Shown here: positions 1-5,747 of the stretch, piece after piece
Layout: each line of letters opens with the position of its first letter
Position numbering within the stretch: position 1 is the first letter of the stretch
Source of the DNA: an uncultured Arcobacter sp.
GTDB taxonomy: Bacteria; Campylobacterota; Campylobacteria; Campylobacterales; Arcobacteraceae
Direction of reading: 5' to 3'
Length of the DNA: 8,783 bases
Assembly (NCBI GenBank): GCA_937860115.1
Contig: CALMBI010000208.1
Span: 1-8,783 of the forward strand
Notes under the pieces: model-generated
Database searches by the model: none
What the model was told of the DNA's origin: nothing
What the model saw: only the letters and a program-made list of their open reading frames with translations
Made by a program: the position numbers and the translations under genes

Positions 1-1360
1 TATAATTTACAGATTTTTCTAAGGCTAAAGCCCCATCAAACACAGTTTGTTCATCAAATGCTTTCCCAATAAGTTGTAGTCCTATTGGCATCCCTTCACT
101 ATCTTTTGCAACAGGTAATGAAATAGCAGGAAGCCCAGCAAGATTTACTGAAATAGTATAAATATCACTTAGATACATCTCTAGTGAACTTGCAAATGCT
201 CCAAAAAGTGGTGCCGTTGTAGGAGCAACAGGTGCTAAAATAAGGTCACACTCTTTAAAAATTGTATCAAATTCATCTTTGATAAGATGTCTTACTTTTT
301 GTGCTTTGATATAGTAAGCGTCATAGTATCCACTAGAAAGAACAAAGCTTCCAAGCATAATTCTTTTTTGTACTTCATATCCAAAACCTTGCGATTTTGT
401 GTGAAGATAGGTTTCTTTTAAGTTTTTTCCTTCAACTCTATTTCCATATCTGATACCATCATATCTACTTAAGTTCGCACTCGCTTCAGCAGTTGCGATG
501 ATATAGTATGAAGAGATATGTTTTTTTGTATCCATCATATTTTTGTGAATAATTGTGTGACCAGCATCTTTTAATTTCATGATTGTTTCTTCGAATGCTT
601 TTTTGATATCTTCACTTGCTTCACTTATATAGTTATCGATTACCGCAATAGTAAGTTTTCTATCACTATTTAGATTTGGAGTAATTGGAGTGTAGTCGAT
701 ATTTGCACTCGTAGAATCCATAGTATCATGTCCACTTATGATGTCGTATAAAATAGCAGCATCTTCTACATTTTGTGTGATTGGTCCACATTGATCTAAA
801 GATGAACTATAAGCAGTGATTCCAAATCGACTTACTCGTCCATATGTTGGTTTCATCCCTACACATCCACAATAAGCGGCTGGTTGTCTAATAGATCCAC
901 CTGTATCAGTTCCAAGTGCAGCAATAGCAAGTCCAGCAGCAACAGCAGCAGCACTTCCTCCACTGCTTCCTCCAGGAACTTTACTTGTATCTACTGGATT
1001 TAACGTTTTTCCATAACATGAACTTTCAGTTGAACTTCCCATTGCGAACTCATCCATATTTGTTCTACCAAATCCACTAAGACCTGCTGCATGTAGTTTA
1101 TTGATAACTGTAGCATTGTAAGGAGAAATATAATTTTTTAAGATATTGCTACAGCTTGTAATCTCCCAATCTTTTACATTGATATTTGCTTTGATTGCGA
1201 TTGGTATACCACCATCAAGTGACATTGTAAGATCTTCATTTGTAAATTGCTCTACATATGCTCCAATATTTGATTGGTCTTTTATTTTTTGTTGTAACTC
1301 TTCGCAAACTTTTGATAAGTCATCTTTGCCGAGAGTTAGTGCTTCTTTTAGTGTAATCAC
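1..1360 (-). CDS. gatA: Glutamyl-tRNA(Gln)/aspartyl-tRNA(Asn) amidotransferase subunit A (3' end cut by window edge)
   Basis: Amidase subunit of the cytoplasmic GatCAB complex. It releases ammonia from glutamine and passes it to GatB to amidate Glu-tRNA(Gln) and/or Asp-tRNA(Asn). I translated the minus strand from a GTG at 1360-1358: the protein opens MITLKEALTLGKDDL and reads through 453 codons to the window edge, ending LALEKSVNY, so only a few C-terminal residues should be missing. The amidase-signature Ser-cisSer-Lys triad is visible as K57 (IPIAIKAN), S132 (PGGSSGGS) and S156 (DTGGSIRQP). The spacings of 75 and 24 residues match the well-studied GatA enzymes. The GTG start is favoured by an AGGGAG ribosome site (1372-1367) six bases upstream and by the family-typical N-terminus. 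The residue after K57 is Ala where many GatA proteins have Asp. gatB and gatC are not in the window. The gene is transcribed away from the cytochrome gene, from a shared 91-base intergenic region. Confidence 0.96.
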   Translation of the reverse strand, partial: MITLKEALTLGKDDLSKVCEELQQKIKDQSNIGAYVEQFTNEDLTMSLDGGIPIAIKANINVKDWEITSCSNILKNYISPYNATVINKLHAAGLSGFGRTNMDEFAMGSSTESSCYGKTLNPVDTSKVPGGSSGGSAAAVAAGLAIAALGTDTGGSIRQPAAYCGCVGMKPTYGRVSRFGITAYSSSLDQCGPITQNVEDAAILYDIISGHDTMDSTSANIDYTPITPNLNSDRKLTIAVIDNYISEASEDIKKAFEETIMKLKDAGHTIIHKNMMDTKKHISSYYIIATAEASANLSRYDGIRYGNRVEGKNLKETYLHTKSQGFGYEVQKRIMLGSFVLSSGYYDAYYIKAQKVRHLIKDEFDTIFKECDLILAPVAPTTAPLFGAFASSLEMYLSDIYTISVNLAGLPAISLPVAKDSEGMPIGLQLIGKAFDEQTVFDGALALEKSVNY

Positions 1361-1389
1361 TCCTCGCTCCCTTTTTAAAATAGATGTCG

Positions 1390-1395
1390 ATTGTA
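1390..1395 (-). promoter_or_regulatory. Probable -10 box of the gatA promoter
   Basis: On the minus strand the sequence reads TTTTTTGGCTACAATCG, with TACAAT as the -10 box preceded by an extended TGGC and a T-run and no clear -35. This is the housekeeping-promoter style known from Campylobacterota. Transcription would start near 1383, giving a leader of about 23 bases that contains the AGGGAG ribosome site. It is inferred from sequence pattern only. Confidence 0.5.
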
Positions 1396-1440
1396 GCCAA
1401 AAAAGACTTAAAAAAAAGGATTGTTTTTTGGTTTGTTTGC

Positions 1441-1446
1441 TATAAT
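1441..1446 (+). promoter_or_regulatory. -10 box of the cytochrome c gene promoter, possibly giving a leaderless mRNA
   Basis: The sequence is a perfect TATAAT preceded by TTTGC, with T-rich blocks upstream. Only five bases separate it from the ATG at 1452, so a start point six to eight bases downstream of the box would fall on or within the start codon. The reading frame opens only at 1449, because a TGA lies at 1446-1448. No upstream start codon is therefore available. There is no convincing Shine-Dalgarno sequence between box and ATG. Confidence 0.55.
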
Positions 1447-1451
1447 GAGAT

Positions 1452-1892
1452 ATGATAAAATTTATTACATTCTTTCTTTTTACATTATCTAGTTATGCTT
1501 CTGAGATCAGTAAAGCTATTGTTGAAACACAAGTAAATGAGTCATTCATTACAAAATTTGAATATGGAAAAATGCTTTACAACAATCCAAGAGGTATAAG
1601 TTGCGCTAAATGTCACGGTGCTGATGCAAAAGGGATGGTGTTGTCTAAATTTAAACACTACGAGAAAAAAAATACCTATTATTGTGAGATTAAAACAGAT
1701 GATATTACAAGAGTTTCACTTGATGTTTTTAAAGCAAAACTAGATCCTGAAATTAAAGAAAAACGACCAAAATTTGGTGAAGGTGAAGTATGTGCTAAGA
1801 TGATCTATGGAAATACAATGCCTAAATATTTTTTGACACAAAATGAGTTAGAATCAATTTATTACTATATCACTCAATTAAATAAAAAATAG
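1452..1892 (+). CDS. Small periplasmic monohaem c-type cytochrome
   Basis: This 146-residue exported electron-transfer protein has a short signal peptide (residues 1-17, one Lys then a Phe/Leu-rich core ending SSYA, likely cleaved before S18). The haem site is CAKCH at 51-55, and the preceding EYGKMLYNNPRGISC resembles the 'G..Ly...C..CHG' lead-in of class I cytochromes. Met123 (GNTMPKYFLTQNELESIYYYI) is the likely sixth haem ligand, followed by the usual C-terminal helix. Two further cysteines, C78 and C114, lie in the segment between haem and Met and could form a disulfide in the periplasm. This is one compact domain; the redox partner cannot be told from the window. The start is fixed by a stop at 1446-1448 just upstream and by the complete signal peptide. 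The next gene follows after nine bases, so the two are probably co-transcribed. The haem-protein call is firm, but the precise role is unknown. Confidence 0.9.
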   Translation: MIKFITFFLFTLSSYASEISKAIVETQVNESFITKFEYGKMLYNNPRGISCAKCHGADAKGMVLSKFKHYEKKNTYYCEIKTDDITRVSLDVFKAKLDPEIKEKRPKFGEGEVCAKMIYGNTMPKYFLTQNELESIYYYITQLNKK

Positions 1893-1901
1893 GGAAGTTG
1901 T

Positions 1902-2726
1902 ATGAAAAATCTAAGATCCTATTTGATGGTAGCTGGAGACAAAGAGAAACATCTTGATAAAATTGATGAACTTAATTGTGATGTTGCAATGATCAATCTT
2001 GAAGATGGTGTGGGAAATAAAAAAGAGGCTTTACAACTTTTAGAGAATAAATACACTAATATTGGCTTTCGAGCATTAAATAAATATATTGTAGTTCGGA
2101 TAAATCCACTAGAAGAAACAGGATACGATGAGGTGCAAGTTTTAAATAAACTAAAACCTCATGCGATTAGAGTTCCAAAAATTAAAAATGTTGAAGATGT
2201 TCAAAAAGTTTTAGATTGTATCGATGAAGAGATAGAGATACACCTTTCGATTGAGACAAAAGAAGCACTATACCATTTGACAAAATTAAGATTGGATAAA
2301 AGAGTGACAACTGTTTATCTTGGTATTTTAGATCTTTTAGAGTCTTTGGAATTAGCACAAAACTTAGTTACGCTTGATAATCCAATGATTGAGTATGTTT
2401 TGAGTAGATTTTTAGTTGAGAGTAAAATGGTTGGATTGAAACCTATTTTTTTTACTTATCAAGAGTATAAGAATACAGATGAATTTACCAAATGGCTTCA
2501 AAAAGCTAAACAAATGGGTTATAGTGCAACCTCTTGTATAAGTCCTACTCAAGTTGATATTGCAAATGAGATATTTAAAGTTGATGATAAAGAGATAGAA
2601 AAGGCGAAATATATCGTAAAAATATTTGAAGAAAATAGGTTCCAAGGAATTACAGGTTTTGTAGATCAATTGTATGGTTTTATTGATGAACCTATTTATA
2701 AAAATGCTAAGCTAATATTAAAATAA
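1902..2726 (+). CDS. CitE/HpcH-HpaI family lyase-like protein, stand-alone
   Basis: A 274-residue cytoplasmic protein of the CitE / HpcH-HpaI family, whose members are Mg-dependent TIM-barrel enzymes that cleave or form C-C bonds in acyl-CoA or acyl-ACP thioesters (citryl, malyl, citramalyl). Family landmarks appear in order: R5 in LRSYLMVAG, E34-D35 in NLEDGV, R66 in VVRINPL, E118 in IETKEAL and D144 in LGILDLLESL. E118 and D144 are the expected metal ligands. The late 'IHPxQV' motif is altered to CISPTQVD (212-219), with Ser in place of His. No citD, citF, citC or acyl-CoA ligase neighbour is present, so it is unlikely to be part of a classical citrate lyase complex. An AGGGAAG ribosome site sits about five bases before the ATG. 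It follows the cytochrome gene closely and is separated from rplY by its own promoter region. The substrate cannot be deduced. Confidence 0.82.
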   Translation: MKNLRSYLMVAGDKEKHLDKIDELNCDVAMINLEDGVGNKKEALQLLENKYTNIGFRALNKYIVVRINPLEETGYDEVQVLNKLKPHAIRVPKIKNVEDVQKVLDCIDEEIEIHLSIETKEALYHLTKLRLDKRVTTVYLGILDLLESLELAQNLVTLDNPMIEYVLSRFLVESKMVGLKPIFFTYQEYKNTDEFTKWLQKAKQMGYSATSCISPTQVDIANEIFKVDDKEIEKAKYIVKIFEENRFQGITGFVDQLYGFIDEPIYKNAKLILK

Positions 2727-2739
2727 TTTTAGCTAAAAT
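2726..2739. repeat. 14-bp perfect palindrome overlapping the rplY -10 box
   Basis: The sequence ATTTTAGCTAAAAT is its own reverse complement. It begins on the last base of the CitE-like stop codon and its right half contains the TAAAAT -10 box of rplY. With no loop and few G/C pairs it would be a poor terminator hairpin. As double-stranded DNA it has the form of an operator for a dimeric regulator, although the AT-rich promoter style could produce it by chance. Confidence 0.4.
2734..2739 (+). promoter_or_regulatory. rplY: Probable -10 box of the rplY-pth operon promoter
   Basis: TAAAAT preceded by TTTTAGC matches the TTTTgGcTAtAATc pattern seen at the other promoters in this window, and no -35 is evident. 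Transcription would begin near 2746, giving a leader of about 48 bases. That leader holds a small inverted repeat and an AAGGA ribosome site at 2784-2788, six bases before the rplY ATG. Confidence 0.5.
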
Positions 2740-2751
2740 CCACACCCAAAA

Positions 2752-2771
2752 CTAAATCGGTAATCGATTAG
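2752..2771 (+). repeat. Small inverted repeat in the rplY leader
   Basis: CTAA(A)TCG and CGATTAG can pair as a seven-base-pair stem with one bulged A and a GTAAT loop. The same segment contains a perfect 10-bp DNA palindrome, TAATCGATTA, at 2761-2770. It lies between the expected transcription start and the ribosome site, a position suited to RNA- or protein-mediated control of L25. Ribosomal proteins often bind their own leaders, but no such leader is known to me for CTC-type L25, and the stem is weak. Confidence 0.35.
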
Positions 2772-2794
2772 TTATATTAAAACAAGGACAAGAA

Positions 2795-3331
2795 ATGTTA
2801 GAAGGAATACTTAGAGATAGTATCGCAAAGCAAACTGTAAAACAATTAAGACGAGATGGTTATCTAATTGCTAACATTTACGGAAAAGGTGTTGAAAATA
2901 TCAATGCAGCTTTCAAAGTAAATGATTTCGTTAGATATATGAAAAACAAATCTACTGTTGCATTTGATGTGAAAGTTGGAGATAACACTTATAAAGTTGT
3001 TGTAAAAGAATACCAAAAAGATCCAGTAACTTCTGATCTATTACATGTAGATTTACAAGTTGCAGTACCAGGTGTAATTGCTAACTACTTAGTACCTGTA
3101 ACTGTTGAAGGTACTCCAAAAGGTCTTAAAAATAAAGGTCTTTTTGCATACCACAGAAGAAGAGTTCAAGTTGCATGTGCAATTGAAAACTTACCTGAGA
3201 GCTTCCACTTTGTAATTGATGATCTTGATACTGGAGATAACTTCTTAGTAAGAGATATCAAATTACCAGAGGGTGTAAAATGTCACCTTGACCCAAGAGT
3301 TCCAATTATCGGTGTAATTAAAGCTAAGTAA
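2795..3331 (+). CDS. rplY: 50S ribosomal protein L25, long CTC form
   Basis: Binds 5S rRNA on the large ribosomal subunit. The 178-residue length identifies the two-domain CTC/TL5 type rather than the roughly 94-residue E. coli form. Residues about 1-92 form the 5S-binding L25 domain (LRDSIAKQTVKQLRRDGYLIANIYGKG, then VVVKEYQKDPVTSDLLHVDLQ), and residues about 93-178 form the beta-rich TL5 C-terminal domain (VPVTVEGTPKGLKNKGLF ... LPEGVKCHLDPRVPIIGVIKAK). An AAGGA ribosome site lies six bases before the ATG. It heads the run rplY-pth-LptF/G permease; rplY followed by pth is a widely conserved pair that joins two translation functions. Confidence 0.96.
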   Translation: MLEGILRDSIAKQTVKQLRRDGYLIANIYGKGVENINAAFKVNDFVRYMKNKSTVAFDVKVGDNTYKVVVKEYQKDPVTSDLLHVDLQVAVPGVIANYLVPVTVEGTPKGLKNKGLFAYHRRRVQVACAIENLPESFHFVIDDLDTGDNFLVRDIKLPEGVKCHLDPRVPIIGVIKAK

Positions 3332-3335
3332 TCTT

Positions 3336-3884
3336 ATGTTTTTAATCGCTGGGCTCGGTAATCCTGGAGAAAAATACAAAAACACTCGACATAATGTTGG
3401 ATTTTTAGTTATCGATGAGATAGCTAAAAATGCTAACACTACTACAATAAACAATTCAAACTTCAAAGCAATCACACAAAAAACAAACAATACAATCCTT
3501 GCAAAACCACAAACTTATATGAATCTATCGGGAGAATCAATACTTCCTATCGCTGATTATTATGGGATAGATAACAATGAGATCATTGTTGTTCATGATG
3601 ATTTAGATCTTCCATTTGGTGCACTTAAATTTAAAATAGGCGGCGGTCATGGCGGACATAATGGATTACGATCAATCGATGCACACCTTGGAGCAGATTA
3701 TATCAGAGTTCGTGTTGGAATTGGAAAACCAACAAATAAAGAGGTTGCGGATTATGTATTAAGTGATTTTAGTAAAGAAGAATCAAACAAATTACAAGAT
3801 ATCATACCTCATATAGTAAAAGCAATTGAAGCGTTGCAAAAAGAGCCACTCTCTAAAGTACAATCAACTTTTACTCTAAAATAG
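3336..3884 (+). CDS. pth: Peptidyl-tRNA hydrolase
   Basis: Cytoplasmic esterase that frees tRNA from peptidyl-tRNAs dropped by stalled ribosomes. The 182-residue length is normal for bacterial Pth. Family signatures are clear: AGLGNPGEKYKNTRHNVGF near the N-terminus with N9 and catalytic H19, N63 in PQTYMNLSG, D88 in VVHDDLDLPFG and N109 in GGGHGGHNGLRS. These correspond to the active-site and substrate-binding residues N10, H20, N68, D93 and N114 of the E. coli enzyme. The ATG is only four bases after the rplY stop, and no strong Shine-Dalgarno is visible, so translation is probably coupled to rplY. The start is supported because the protein begins directly with the conserved first beta strand (MFLIAGLGNPG). 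Confidence 0.97.
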   Translation: MFLIAGLGNPGEKYKNTRHNVGFLVIDEIAKNANTTTINNSNFKAITQKTNNTILAKPQTYMNLSGESILPIADYYGIDNNEIIVVHDDLDLPFGALKFKIGGGHGGHNGLRSIDAHLGADYIRVRVGIGKPTNKEVADYVLSDFSKEESNKLQDIIPHIVKAIEALQKEPLSKVQSTFTLK

Positions 3885-3890
3885 ATTTAT

Positions 3891-3895
3891 AGGGA
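3891..3895 (+). promoter_or_regulatory. Ribosome binding site selecting the GTG start of the LptF/LptG permease gene
   Basis: AGGGA lies five bases before the GTG at 3901, in the 16-base gap after pth. It supports GTG as the true start, with the protein beginning MKLITKYLLAKYLKYFF just ahead of the first membrane segment. Confidence 0.6.
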
Positions 3896-3900
3896 TCAAA

Positions 3901-4962
3901 GTGAAGCTAATAACAAAGTATCTTTTAGCGAAGTATTTAAAATATTTTTTTATTATCTTATTCTCTTTAGAGATATTTTTCATAGGATTTGATTTTATTA
4001 ATACTGCTGATAAATTACCAAAATCAGCCAACTTACAATTACTCTATCTAGCATATAATAGCTTTTTTATTTTGACTATTACTCTACCATTATCAATTAT
4101 ATTTGCATGGATTGTAACTCTTACACATTTGATCAAAGAGAACACATTGATCAGTTTTTATGCACTTGGTGTATCAAAGAAAAAAGTGATACTACCGATT
4201 GTTTCACTTGGGATAATTTTAACTCTTTTGCTCATAGGACTTCAATCAACTGAACTAGCTTATGCTAAAGAGGAACAAACAAAAATCTTAAATAACAAAT
4301 ATTTTTCAAATGAAAAATCAAATATTTTACTCAAATACAATAATAACTTTGTTTATTTTCAAAAGCTCTATCCATTAGAGAAAAAAGCTGAAAATATTAA
4401 GATTTTCAAGTTAGAAGATAATCAGCTTGTGGAAACTATCTTAGCTAAATCAGCATATTATGAAAATAATAAATGGTATGTATCAGACGCAAAAGTGATC
4501 ACAAAACCAAAAAAGCTAGATTGGGATACCTCAAAACTTGATATAAGATACGAAAAATCGCTCTCAACTCTTGAAGGATTTAGACCACAAATTATTAATA
4601 ATGTATATAAAGCAAACATAGAATATTCAGTAACTGATGCGCTTTATACTATTATATTGTTTGATAAACAAGGGCTTAATACTGATAAAATTAGAGCTAT
4701 TTTATATAGCAAAATTTTTGTTCCTTTTATGGTAATACCTTTGCTTGTTTTATTTTTTGCGTATAGTTCAGTGAGTGGAAGATTTTTTAAAATGGGGCAA
4801 TTTGTATCGATCACAATTCTTCTAGCACTTGGTATGTGGGGAGTTTTCTTCTTACTCCAAAAGATAGCAACAGCAAGTTTAGTAGTTCCAGAGATCGCTT
4901 TGCTTGCACCACTTTTGCTTTTGATTTTATTTAGCATGTTTGTATATGGAAGAAGGATCTGA
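3901..4962 (+). CDS. LptF/LptG family lipopolysaccharide export permease
   Basis: Inner-membrane permease of the YjgP/YjgQ (LptF/LptG) family. In the Lpt machine two such subunits pair with the LptB ATPase to lift lipopolysaccharide out of the inner membrane toward LptC-A-DE. The 353 residues show the expected plan: membrane segments at about 13-32, 55-76 and 97-117, a hydrophilic periplasmic jellyroll-type domain at about 120-260, then segments at about 269-289, 301-321 and 328-348. FYALGVSKKKVILP (87-99) matches the cytoplasmic coupling-helix region that touches LptB. It starts with GTG. Placement after rplY-pth repeats the order I recall from Campylobacter and Helicobacter. Sequence alone does not let me say whether this is LptF or LptG, so no symbol is given; a second family member and LptB must lie elsewhere. 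The mlaE start follows its stop after two bases. Confidence 0.9.
   Translation: MKLITKYLLAKYLKYFFIILFSLEIFFIGFDFINTADKLPKSANLQLLYLAYNSFFILTITLPLSIIFAWIVTLTHLIKENTLISFYALGVSKKKVILPIVSLGIILTLLLIGLQSTELAYAKEEQTKILNNKYFSNEKSNILLKYNNNFVYFQKLYPLEKKAENIKIFKLEDNQLVETILAKSAYYENNKWYVSDAKVITKPKKLDWDTSKLDIRYEKSLSTLEGFRPQIINNVYKANIEYSVTDALYTIILFDKQGLNTDKIRAILYSKIFVPFMVIPLLVLFFAYSSVSGRFFKMGQFVSITILLALGMWGVFFLLQKIATASLVVPEIALLAPLLLLILFSMFVYGRRI
4951..4958 (+). promoter_or_regulatory. mlaE: Ribosome binding site for the mlaE GTG start
   Basis: AGAAGGAT lies inside the last codons of the upstream permease gene, six bases before the GTG at 4965. Its placement supports the GTG start and coupled translation of the two membrane proteins. 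Confidence 0.55.
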
Positions 4963-4964
4963 TT

Positions 4965-5744
4965 GTGTTTTTTAAAATAGGTGCTTTTTTTCTCTCTTTA
5001 GTGAATCTTATGAATGAGTTTGGAAAATTTGTGATATTTCAAATCGAGCTTATCCCATTGTTTTTTAGACGAGTGAGATGGAAAATAGTTTTTCGTGAGA
5101 TCTATATAATTGGTGTTGGGACAACTGGAGTTATTTTACTTACTTCGTTTTTTACAGGGATGGTTTCTGCTATCCAGCTTTATTCTGGATTTCATCAGTT
5201 TGGGATCGAAGCGTTTATGGGATATACGATCTTTTTATCTATTGCTAAAGAACTTGGACCAGTATTTGGTAGCTTAATGGTGATTAGCCGTGCAGTATCA
5301 TCAATGGCTGCTGAGATTGGAACTATGAGAGTAACTGAACAAATAGATGCTATTGAAACACTTGCAGTTGATTCAAAAGAGCTTTTGATTGTACCAAAAA
5401 TTATAGCTAGTATCATCTCTATGCCAATTCTTGTAGTAATTTTTGATTTTGTTGGAAATTTAAGCGCATTTTCTATCTCAAATTATGTACTTGGTATCAA
5501 TCCGATTACATACCAAAATGTGATTATGCAACATTTAATCTTAACTGATATCTATAGTGGTATAATTAAGGCATTTGTATTTGGTTATCTTATAAGTGCT
5601 ATTGGAACATATGTTGGATATGTGACAACTGGTGGAGCAAAAGGTGTTGGAATGGCTACAACTAAAGCTGTTGTATATGCTGCTGTTTGTGTGTTTATGT
5701 TTAATTATTTGATATCTTCTTTATTTTTAATGCTTGGGTGGTAA
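4965..5744 (+). CDS. mlaE: MlaE family ABC transporter permease
   Basis: Integral inner-membrane subunit of an MlaFEDB-type ABC system that moves phospholipids between the inner membrane and periplasmic carriers to keep the outer membrane asymmetric. The 259-residue length is standard. The family hallmark SMAAEIGTMRVTEQIDAIETL occupies residues 113-133, preceded by the conserved AKELGPVFGSLMVISR. Hydrophobic segments at about 46-70, 86-108, 141-164, 195-218 and 234-256 fit the fold, with an N-terminal amphipathic stretch. It lacks the N-terminal STAS extension found in some homologues. The start is GTG with a good ribosome site. No mlaF, mlaD or mlaC is in the window, so the partner genes are elsewhere. 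Adjacency to an Lpt permease links two outer-membrane lipid functions, probably in one transcript. Confidence 0.93.
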   Translation: MFFKIGAFFLSLVNLMNEFGKFVIFQIELIPLFFRRVRWKIVFREIYIIGVGTTGVILLTSFFTGMVSAIQLYSGFHQFGIEAFMGYTIFLSIAKELGPVFGSLMVISRAVSSMAAEIGTMRVTEQIDAIETLAVDSKELLIVPKIIASIISMPILVVIFDFVGNLSAFSISNYVLGINPITYQNVIMQHLILTDIYSGIIKAFVFGYLISAIGTYVGYVTTGGAKGVGMATTKAVVYAAVCVFMFNYLISSLFLMLGW

Positions 5745-5747
5745 ATT

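Noticed and set aside
1146..1445. Plus-strand open frame of 99 codons opposite the 5' end of gatA
   Set aside because: It is antisense to the strongly conserved N-terminal part of gatA, has a Ser/Cys-rich composition without a domain, and has no ribosome site.
2412..2669. Minus-strand open frame of 85 codons inside the CitE-like gene
   Set aside because: It is an AT-rich antisense shadow of a gene with clear family motifs; nothing recognisable is encoded.
3263..3490. Minus-strand open frame spanning the rplY-pth junction
   Set aside because: It lies antisense to two certain genes, and its hydrophobic content is explained by complementing Lys/Asn-rich codons.
4644..4937. Minus-strand open frame within the LptF/G permease gene
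   Set aside because: Antisense shadow with no domain, and no promoter or ribosome site of its own.
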